This document shows positions 1-5,639 of a stretch of 13,902 nucleotides of DNA, piece by piece; within the stretch, counting starts at the first letter, position 1; each line of letters begins with the position of its first letter. A program made the position numbers and the translations under genes. The notes beneath the pieces were generated by a model. That model searched no databases. It saw nothing but the letters and a program-made list of their open reading frames with translations, and was not told where the DNA came from. This DNA comes from Pseudomonadota bacterium (GTDB taxonomy: Bacteria > Pseudomonadota > Gammaproteobacteria > Burkholderiales > Burkholderiaceae_B): contig JAFAGQ010000082.1 of the NCBI GenBank assembly GCA_023422555.1, positions 1 through 13,902 of the forward strand, in the 5' to 3' direction.

Positions 1-649
1 ACAGGATGACCGGGAATTTTGCGGTGGCCAGCAGTTCGGCCGCTTCGTTCAGGCTTTTCTCACCACCCGCGCCACGATCCAGGCGCTGCGGTTTGGGAAT
101 TTCCGCTTCGATTTCGCCATAGAAATAGTCTCGCGGAATATTCAGCTGGGTGGGGCCGATTTCCGAGAGGGCACGGTCAAAGCAGCGCGCGGTGTATTCA
201 GCCATACGTTTGGGATTGTTCACATGGCCCTGGTACTTGGTGAATTCCTGGAACATGGGTAATTGGTTGGCTTCCTGGAAGCCACCCAGCCCCATGCCCA
301 TGGTACCGGTTTCCGGTGTGATCATGACAACCGGGGAGTGCGCCCAATAGGCTGCGGCAATGGCTGTCACGCAGTTACTGATGCCCGGGCCGTTCTGGCC
401 GATCACAACACCATGACGACCGCTGACGCGTGCGTAGCCGTCGGCCATATGCGCGCCGCCCTGTTCATGAACCACAGGGATCAGACGAATGCCCGCGGGG
501 GCAAAAATATCCATGGCATCCATAAAGGCAGATCCCATGATGCCGAAAATATTGGTCACGCCGTTGGCGACCATGGTTTCAACAAAGGCCTCCGATGGAG
601 TCATTTTCTGAACGCCGGTAACGGCCTTCTGCTGCGTTGACGTATTCAT
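1..649 (-). CDS. xsc: Sulfoacetaldehyde acetyltransferase, N-terminal part (cut by window edge)
   Basis: Xsc is a thiamine-diphosphate enzyme that converts sulfoacetaldehyde and phosphate into acetyl phosphate and sulfite, the desulfonating step in taurine and related sulfonate degradation in the cytoplasm. The first 216 residues are visible; the family is usually near 600, so about a third is present. Seen in the sequence: the ThDP pyrimidine-domain start (TPSEAFVETMVANGV, residues 17-31), HEQGGAHMADGYAR with the expected catalytic Glu62, QNGPGISNCVTA, then AYWAHSPVVMITPETGT and GLGGFQEANQ, which are characteristic of Xsc rather than of acetolactate synthase. The ATG at 649 is chosen because GAGGA lies 10 nt upstream (660-664, complement). 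An internal ATG at 604 would fit the shorter family N-terminus but has no good ribosome site. The gene diverges from the amidohydrolase gene. No other taurine gene is visible in the window. Family assignment is from recalled motifs; another acetolactate-synthase-like enzyme is less likely. Confidence 0.88.
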   Translation of the reverse strand, partial: MNTSTQQKAVTGVQKMTPSEAFVETMVANGVTNIFGIMGSAFMDAMDIFAPAGIRLIPVVHEQGGAHMADGYARVSGRHGVVIGQNGPGISNCVTAIAAAYWAHSPVVMITPETGTMGMGLGGFQEANQLPMFQEFTKYQGHVNNPKRMAEYTARCFDRALSEIGPTQLNIPRDYFYGEIEAEIPKPQRLDRGAGGEKSLNEAAELLATAKFPVIL

Positions 650-717
650 GATTGACGTATCCTCACTTTGTTCGAGTAGATATGAATATTCGGTATGAAA
701 AATTCCGATTTTTGTTA

Positions 718-747
718 ATCATAAGTGCCTCGACCCGTTTTGGTCAA
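718..747 (-). promoter_or_regulatory. Candidate sigma70 promoter of xsc
   Basis: On the minus strand a -35 box TTGACC (complement of 742-747) is followed by an 18-bp spacer and a -10 box TATGAT (complement of 718-723). Each matches the sigma70 consensus at 5 of 6 positions. Transcription would begin near 711, giving a leader of about 60 nt before the xsc ATG. The -35 box sits inside a small dyad, GACC-N6-GGTC (732-745), which could be a regulator contact. Predicted from sequence only. Confidence 0.5.
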
Positions 748-762
748 CAAAAATATTAAAAA

Positions 763-781
763 ACGAGATAAATAATCTCGT
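763..781. promoter_or_regulatory. Inverted repeat, candidate operator between xsc and the amidohydrolase gene
   Basis: A perfect 7-bp inverted repeat, ACGAGAT (763-769), 5-nt AT centre, ATCTCGT (775-781), lies in the divergent spacer about 60 bp before the amidohydrolase start. The 19-bp size and AT-rich centre suit a dimeric regulator. It is also a possible small hairpin, but no T-run directly follows it, so an operator is preferred. The regulator is unknown. Confidence 0.4.
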
Positions 782-827
782 AATATAGAATTTTTACCTT
801 GTGCCTGGTGTAAGATGAGCAACATTC

Positions 828-836
828 AGGAGGAGA
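828..836 (+). promoter_or_regulatory. Strong ribosome binding site of the amidohydrolase gene
   Basis: AGGAGGAGA at 828-836 is close to a full anti-Shine-Dalgarno match, with 6 nt to the ATG at 843. It fixes the start codon and so confirms that the unusual polar N-terminal extension of the protein is translated. Confidence 0.85.
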
Positions 837-842
837 AAAATC

Positions 843-2582
843 ATGTCTGAGCCCAGCCAAGGCGGTTCAAAATCAAATTCACAAGCGACGAGTGCGTCGA
901 ATACCGGTACTTCCAAGACTCGTGGTTCAGAAATCCGAATCTACCGGGCACGCAGTATCATCACCATGAACCCTGCCCGGCCCAGGGCTACACACGTTGC
1001 AGTCAGGGACGGGCGCATTCTTGGTGCGGGCGACCTGGAGTCTCTGCAAGGCTGGGGGCCAGCCGTGATGGATGATCGTTTTGCGGACAAAATCATCATG
1101 CCTGGTCTCATCGAAGGACACAGCCACCTGCTTGAAGGCGGAATGTGGAGCTTTGTCTATGTGGGGTTTTACGACAGGCGTGGTCCTGACGGCCAGCTTT
1201 GGAAGGGCCTGAAGACGTTGGACGACGTGGTCCTGCGGCTACAGGAGGCCGAGCGCGCAATGAGCGATAATGCGCAGCCATTGTGTGCCTGGGGGTTTGA
1301 TCCGATCTATTTCCAGGGGCAGCCGTTCAGCACCGTGCATCTGGATCGGGTATCAAAAACAAGGCCGGTGGTTGTCCTGCATGCCAGCGTGCATCTGATG
1401 AACGTCAACACCGCCATGCTGAATGAGGCCGGTATCACGGCCGACACAGGGATTGACGGCGTCGAGATGGATGCGGACGGAAAACTGACCGGCCAGTTGC
1501 AGGAGTTCGCCGCCATGTACCTGGTCTTCAGAAAGATCGGCAACGTATTTTTCGACGAAGGACAGACGGCTCAGGGCATCTGGAATTTTGCCCGCGTTGC
1601 ACAGCTTGCCGGTGTTACCACGGCAACCGACCTGGTCAATGATCTTAGTCCTGAAACGCTGACTAGTCTGGAGGATACAACGGGTAGCGAGACGTACCCG
1701 TTGCGGCTGGTGCCAGCCTATGCACCTCTGCGCGATCCCGAGGGCAGGGGGCTGGACCGGGTGCTTCCAAGCATGGCACACAATACCGGCAAGCTGAGTT
1801 TTGGCATTGTGAAACTCATTGTTGACGGGTCCATCCAGGGCTTTACTGCCAGATTGCGCTGGCCCCATTATTACCGGCCACCAGCAGGCGCGGCAGAAAA
1901 TGGGATCTGGGTCATCCCGCCGCAACAGTTGCGCGAGCTGATACAGACCTATCACGACGCGGGTCTGACCGTCCATATTCACACCAACGGCGACGAGGCC
2001 ACTGATGTGGCACTGGATGCCCTGGAAGCCGTGCTGGCTGCCAGTCCGCGAAGAGATCACCGGCATACGCTGCAGCATTGTCAGATGGCCAGTACAGCGC
2101 AGTTTCGCAGAATGGCCAGTCTTGGCGTATGTGCCAATCTGTTTGCCAATCATCTTTACTACTGGGGTGATGCCCACTACGAAATGACAATGGGGCCTGA
2201 ACGCGCAGAGAGGCTGAATGCTGCGGCTACCGCGCTGGCGGCAGGCGTGCCGATTTCTCTGCATTCGGACGCTCCGGTTACACCGATAGCACCGCTATTT
2301 ACTGCCTGGTGTGCCGTCAACCGGATGACGGCGTCCGGTCGTGTGCTTGGCAAGGAAAACCGGATTTCAGTTTATGAGGCCTTGCACGCCATGACGCTGG
2401 GCGCCGCCTATACATTGAAGCTGGATGATCAGATCGGCAGCATTGAAACGGGCAAGCAGGCAGATTTTGCGATTCTTGAAGAGGATCCGCTGCAGGTTGA
2501 TCCCATGTACCTTAAGGACATCCCTGTATGGGGTACGGTTCTGGCTGGCCAGGTGTTTCCCTGCCCGCAAGCTGAGTCATGA
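843..2582 (+). CDS. Amidohydrolase family 3 (YtcJ-like) metal-dependent hydrolase
   Basis: A 579-residue cytoplasmic TIM-barrel metallohydrolase of the amidohydrolase superfamily (Amidohydro_3/YtcJ group). Such enzymes hydrolyse C-N bonds, often amides or N-formyl/N-acyl compounds; the substrate cannot be read from sequence. Metal and catalytic motifs are intact: GLIEGHSHL with H93 and H95, VKLIVDGS with K324, VHIHTNGDEATD with H378 and H380, HTLQHCQ with H412, and SLHSDAPVTP with the catalytic-type Asp476. The C-terminal DFAILEEDPL segment is the usual beta-sandwich return. The length fits the family. Residues 2-29 form an unusual Ser/Thr/Asn/Gly-rich tail with no hydrophobic stretch, so it is not a signal peptide. 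The start is fixed by the strong ribosome site at 828-836. The stop overlaps the start of the COG0523 GTPase gene (ATGA), implying coupled translation and possibly metal delivery by that GTPase. Family sure; reaction unknown. Confidence 0.9.
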   Translation: MSEPSQGGSKSNSQATSASNTGTSKTRGSEIRIYRARSIITMNPARPRATHVAVRDGRILGAGDLESLQGWGPAVMDDRFADKIIMPGLIEGHSHLLEGGMWSFVYVGFYDRRGPDGQLWKGLKTLDDVVLRLQEAERAMSDNAQPLCAWGFDPIYFQGQPFSTVHLDRVSKTRPVVVLHASVHLMNVNTAMLNEAGITADTGIDGVEMDADGKLTGQLQEFAAMYLVFRKIGNVFFDEGQTAQGIWNFARVAQLAGVTTATDLVNDLSPETLTSLEDTTGSETYPLRLVPAYAPLRDPEGRGLDRVLPSMAHNTGKLSFGIVKLIVDGSIQGFTARLRWPHYYRPPAGAAENGIWVIPPQQLRELIQTYHDAGLTVHIHTNGDEATDVALDALEAVLAASPRRDHRHTLQHCQMASTAQFRRMASLGVCANLFANHLYYWGDAHYEMTMGPERAERLNAAATALAAGVPISLHSDAPVTPIAPLFTAWCAVNRMTASGRVLGKENRISVYEALHAMTLGAAYTLKLDDQIGSIETGKQADFAILEEDPLQVDPMYLKDIPVWGTVLAGQVFPCPQAES

Positions 2583-3526
2583 CGGCTTCGCTGCCGCTCA
2601 CGGTGCTGGGCGGATTCCTGGGGGCGGGTAAAACAACCGTGCTCAACCATCTGCTGCAGGCGCCGCATGGCTTGCGCCTGATGGTGCTGGTCAATGATTT
2701 CGGTGCAGTGAATGTGGATGCGACACTCATCGAATCGGTCAGTGGCGATGGCGTCATTTCCTTGCGCAATGGTTGCGTGTGCTGCTCGATGGGCGCGGAA
2801 CTGATGAACGTACTGATGAACATTGAAAAGCAGGCAGACCGGCTGGACGGACTGATCATTGAGGGCAGTGGCGTCAGCGACCCCAGGAAAATTGCCCAGA
2901 TCGGCATGCTGGGGCAGGGCTTTTCCCTGCAGTCGATTATCACAGTTGTCGATGCGGCTGCTGTGCTTGAGCAGCGCGACGATCCCTATGTGGGTGATAT
3001 GGTCAAAGCGCAGATTGCGGGCGCACGCGTGATTTTGCTGAACAAGGCAGACAGGGCAGACTCTTTACGGCGTCAGGCGGTGCTGGACTGGATTGCGCAA
3101 ATCGCAGGCAGTGTGCCGGTCTTTATTGGCAATCATGGTCGATTTGACTGGGAGACGCTGCTGGGTGGCGAGCATGGCGCCGCAGCAGCAGACGGATTTT
3201 TCGACTCGTTGAAGCGCACGCCAGCAGCGCCACGGATATTTCAATCGTGCTATATCGAAGCCAGCGATGCGTTTGATGAAGCCGCGTTGCGAGCCTATTT
3301 TGCCGAAATCGATGACGCTGTATTGCGCGCCAAGGGTTTTGTGGACGTCGGTCCTGACCGTATCACACATGTGTTGCAATACGTCCGCGGACACGCTCTG
3401 GTACTGACGCCCGCCACGCATGTGATCTCACAGCGCGCGTTGGTCTTCATCGGAACCGCAGCGCTTGATGAATCTATCCTGATCCCGAAACTGAACACCA
3501 CGACATTGCAATTGAAATCGCAATAG
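2579..3526 (+). CDS. CobW/P47K (COG0523) family GTPase, candidate metallochaperone
   Basis: A 315-residue G3E GTPase of the COG0523 family, proteins that use GTP to hand metal ions (Zn, Co, Fe and others, depending on subfamily) to client enzymes. Visible: Walker A GGFLGAGKTT (residues 11-20), the diagnostic metal-binding CxCC motif in NGCVCCS (C66, C68, C69), the Glu-containing EGSGVSDP (94-101), and guanine-specificity NKAD (155-158). The C-terminal CobW_C-type domain covers roughly residues 220-310. No His-rich metal-sensing stretch, as found in some zinc-responsive members, is present. The ATG overlaps the amidohydrolase stop by 4 bp, so the two are almost certainly co-expressed. A role in loading that enzyme's metal site is my inference. 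Neither a Zur box nor a cobalamin riboswitch was recognised upstream, so zinc limitation or cobalamin synthesis is not supported. Confidence 0.9.
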   Translation: MTASLPLTVLGGFLGAGKTTVLNHLLQAPHGLRLMVLVNDFGAVNVDATLIESVSGDGVISLRNGCVCCSMGAELMNVLMNIEKQADRLDGLIIEGSGVSDPRKIAQIGMLGQGFSLQSIITVVDAAAVLEQRDDPYVGDMVKAQIAGARVILLNKADRADSLRRQAVLDWIAQIAGSVPVFIGNHGRFDWETLLGGEHGAAAADGFFDSLKRTPAAPRIFQSCYIEASDAFDEAALRAYFAEIDDAVLRAKGFVDVGPDRITHVLQYVRGHALVLTPATHVISQRALVFIGTAALDESILIPKLNTTTLQLKSQ

Positions 3527-3545
3527 CAAATGTCATGGTGGCTGT

Positions 3546-3566
3546 CTGCACAACGATTAAGTGCAG
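3546..3566. terminator. Weak inverted repeat between convergent genes
   Basis: CTGCAC (3546-3551), a 9-nt loop and GTGCAG (3561-3566) lie in the 46-bp gap between the convergent GTPase and binding-protein genes. The position suits a bidirectional terminator. The 6-bp stem is short and no T-run follows on either strand, so the call is tentative. Confidence 0.25.
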
Positions 3567-3572
3567 GGTCGT

Positions 3573-4553
3573 TCAGTTCGCCTTGAAGCCCGATTCCTTG
3601 ATAATAGGCGCCCAGATTCTGTTCTCGTCTGCCAGCAAAGCCTTCATGCTTTCTGCGGACTCACCGGTCAGTTCCAGCCCTAGTTTTGCGAAATTTTTCT
3701 TCAGCTCAGGCTTTTGCACAATGGAGATAAAAATCTTTTCCAGCTTTGCAGCAACTTCCGGCGGCGTTCCCTTGGGCACATAGGCGCCGTACCAGATTTT
3801 TACGTTTTCAAATCCCTTGACACCCTGTTCCTGCAACGTTTTCACTTCAGGCAGGAAGCTGACAGGCTGGGTGCCGGCCACGCCCAGAAAGCGGATTTTT
3901 CCCGCCCGGTAAAGTTCCATCTGCGCGCCTGCTGCATCCACACCCGCCGGAATATGGCCGCCCATCTCATCGTTGACCAGTTGCGGACCACCGGAATAGG
4001 AAGCGGCTTCGAGTTTGAGGTCGTGATTCTTTGCCATTTGCAATACGCCGAAGTGTGTTGGCCCACCCAGGCCGGCAAGACCAACAGCGCCCAGGCCCGG
4101 ATCGGCTTTCACCGCAGCCATATATTCCTGAATATTCTTAAACGGTTGCTGGCTTCCTGTAGACATCACGATGGGGACGTTGGCCAGGTTGGCTACCGGC
4201 ACCAGATTGTCAGGCGAATAAGTGAGTTTGGCATAGGTATAGGGATAACTGGTCATGGGCATGGAATGCGACAGCAGTACTGTCCTGCCGTCCGGTCTGG
4301 CTCGGGAAACTTCAGTGGCAGCGAGCATGGTGGATGCCCCCGGTTTGTTTTCCACGAAAGCCTGTCCGCTCCCGCTTTTACGATACTCTTCCGCAACGGC
4401 ACGAGCCAGTGCGTCAAGAATACCGCCGGCGGGATAGCCCACCACAATTTTGATCGTGTCGCTCTGCGCGATTGCAGCGGGCGCAAAGACAGTGGCAAAC
4501 GCCGGGACAGAGAACATCAAAGTACGAAGAAGCATGGCGGAACGAATGTTCAT
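3573..4553 (-). CDS. Bug/TctC-family tripartite tricarboxylate transporter substrate-binding protein
   Basis: A 326-residue periplasmic binding protein of the Bug (Bordetella uptake gene)/TctC family. These capture small carboxylates, amides or related solutes, either for a TctAB membrane pair or as orphan sensors. The N-terminus MNIRSAMLLR plus a hydrophobic run ends in an AIA/Q cleavage site (about residue 29), a typical Sec signal peptide. The mature part opens with IKIVVGYPAGGILDALAR, the family's first phosphate-loop-like strand and turn, followed by VENKPGASTMLAATEVSRARPDGRTVLL and, near the end, GAYVPKGTPPEVAAKLEK, both standard family segments. AGGTGA lies 4 nt before the ATG (complement of 4558-4563). 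The gene follows the iclR-type gene by 57 bp on the same strand, so the two are probably co-transcribed. No TctA or TctB gene is in the window, making this an orphan member, common in Alcaligenaceae. The ligand is unknown. Confidence 0.9.
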   Translation of the reverse strand: MNIRSAMLLRTLMFSVPAFATVFAPAAIAQSDTIKIVVGYPAGGILDALARAVAEEYRKSGSGQAFVENKPGASTMLAATEVSRARPDGRTVLLSHSMPMTSYPYTYAKLTYSPDNLVPVANLANVPIVMSTGSQQPFKNIQEYMAAVKADPGLGAVGLAGLGGPTHFGVLQMAKNHDLKLEAASYSGGPQLVNDEMGGHIPAGVDAAGAQMELYRAGKIRFLGVAGTQPVSFLPEVKTLQEQGVKGFENVKIWYGAYVPKGTPPEVAAKLEKIFISIVQKPELKKNFAKLGLELTGESAESMKALLADENRIWAPIIKESGFKAN

Positions 4554-4610
4554 GAAATCACCTCGATAGCGGTTGGGGCTGGTCGATACTGCGTTGAGAA
4601 AAAAGGCGGA

Positions 4611-5423
4611 TCAGCAAGGATCTGCTAGTGCTTGTGCTTCCTGGAGATCCGGATGTCTGACATTGCCAGTCAGCACCCGGCCAATCTCTTCAGCCGTTTC
4701 CTGCATGAGGCCGGAAAAACTGAAGAGATCGGAAAATGAATGGGTTGCCGTGGGTGCATGGCAGGCCACGGCGGCAATGGCGCGTCCTTTGTCATCCAGA
4801 ACCGGTACTGCAATGGCCACCATGCCTTTGACGAATTCTTCGTTGTCGGTGCCTATCTTTTGCTGGGCAATCAGCGCCAGTTCGTGGCTCAGACGCTGAC
4901 GATCCGTAATGGTGCGGGGAGTCAGGGCCTGCAAGGGCAGGCGGTCTATTATCGGTTTTCGATAGATCTCCGGCATCATTGCCAGAAACAGCTTGCCGCT
5001 TGCCGTGCAATGCAAGGGAACATGCGCGCCGGTTCGCAAATGCAATTGCAAACGCATATCACTGTCGGGTTCAACGCGAGCCAGGTAATGGACTTGCGTA
5101 TCGTTCAGCGCCGTCAGATTGCAGGTTTCTCCCGTGGCTGCAACCAGCTGCCCCAGCAACAATCGGCACATGCGATCAAAGTGCGTCGAACTCAGCACTG
5201 ACAACGCCATCTGATGCGACCGGGCACCCAATGCGTAGCCGCGATCTTCGGGCAGTCGGGTCACATACGCTGCCTCCTGCAGTTGCTGCAGAAGGCGCAG
5301 GACACTGGCTTTGGGCAGGGAAGTGCGCTGGGCAATCTGCGCAAGCGAAAGCGGATAGCTGGCGCAGGCGAGCTGCTCAATCACATTCATAATACGCAGA
5401 TGTTTTGAATCCTGGCTGGTCAT
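4611..5423 (-). CDS. IclR-family transcriptional regulator
   Basis: A 270-residue DNA-binding regulator of the IclR family, which usually controls adjacent aromatic, organic-acid or sugar-acid catabolic genes in response to a pathway metabolite. An N-terminal winged helix-turn-helix spans about residues 8-70, with YPLSLAQIAQRTSLPKASVL and the recognition helix near 38-49. A C-terminal effector domain runs from about residue 78 to 255 and contains the family segments GAHVPLHCTASGKLFLA and NEEFVKGMVAIAVPVLD. The ATG at 5423 is the natural start; the ribosome site is weak, with AAGGA about 12 nt upstream on the minus strand. The gene is divergent from the GMC oxidoreductase gene, and their shared spacer carries operator-like repeats, so GMC-symporter control plus autoregulation is the likely job. 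It lies upstream of the Bug protein gene in a probable two-gene unit. Family sure; targets and effector inferred or unknown. Confidence 0.9.
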   Translation of the reverse strand: MTSQDSKHLRIMNVIEQLACASYPLSLAQIAQRTSLPKASVLRLLQQLQEAAYVTRLPEDRGYALGARSHQMALSVLSSTHFDRMCRLLLGQLVAATGETCNLTALNDTQVHYLARVEPDSDMRLQLHLRTGAHVPLHCTASGKLFLAMMPEIYRKPIIDRLPLQALTPRTITDRQRLSHELALIAQQKIGTDNEEFVKGMVAIAVPVLDDKGRAIAAVACHAPTATHSFSDLFSFSGLMQETAEEIGRVLTGNVRHPDLQEAQALADPC

Positions 5424-5452
5424 GTCTGTCTCGCATCCTTTTATTCATTGTC

Positions 5453-5544
5453 GGATAAAAAATATGAAATATCCAATAATTTGAAATCATACGTTCCGAT
5501 AAATGAAACGAATTTGGCGCTTTTCGTTTCAAAATTGAAATCAT
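5453..5544. promoter_or_regulatory. Operator-like repeat array between iclR-type and GMC genes
   Basis: The 216-bp AT-rich divergent spacer holds several nested repeats. A perfect 9-bp inverted repeat has arms TGAAACGAA (5504-5512) and TTCGTTTCA (5523-5531), 19 bp apart. A further half-site, CGTTCC (5492-5497), lies to its left, facing GAAACG. A 10-bp direct repeat, TTGAAATCAT, flanks this core at 5481-5490 and 5535-5544. Nearer the iclR gene is GGATA-N12-TATCC (5453-5474). IclR proteins typically bind such palindromic or repeated sites in divergent spacers. Which dyad is bound is inference. Confidence 0.5.
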
Positions 5545-5563
5545 TGGTGAATACCCCTAAAAA
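5535..5563 (+). promoter_or_regulatory. Possible sigma70 promoter of the GMC gene
   Basis: TTGAAA (5535-5540, 5 of 6 to the -35 consensus) is followed after 17 bp by TAAAAA (5558-5563, 4 of 6 to the -10 consensus). The -35 box overlaps the right copy of the TTGAAATCAT repeat, so a regulator bound there would affect polymerase access. The -10 box is poor and activation may be needed. Confidence 0.3.
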
Positions 5564-5639
5564 ATAATCTGATCTGCGTCGCACACTTGCTCGAACGACA
5601 AAAACACGAACGCAATAAAAGAGGCAGGTGCAGAGGACT

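Noticed and set aside
1353..2264. 303-codon open frame on the minus strand inside the amidohydrolase gene
   Set aside because: It lies opposite a gene with intact motifs and a strong ribosome site; its translation resembles no family and is rich in His, Cys and Gln as expected of an antisense shadow.
3546..3566. Confident bidirectional terminator between the convergent genes
   Set aside because: The stem has only 6 bp with a 9-nt loop and no T-run, so it is listed only as a weak feature.
3714..4628. 304-codon open frame on the plus strand over the Bug protein gene
   Set aside because: Opposite a well-supported binding protein with signal peptide; no domain motifs and no ribosome site.
5628..5639. 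GTG at 5628 as the start of the GMC gene
   Set aside because: Possible, but the ATG at 5640 has AGGTG at better spacing and gives the usual distance to the FAD motif.
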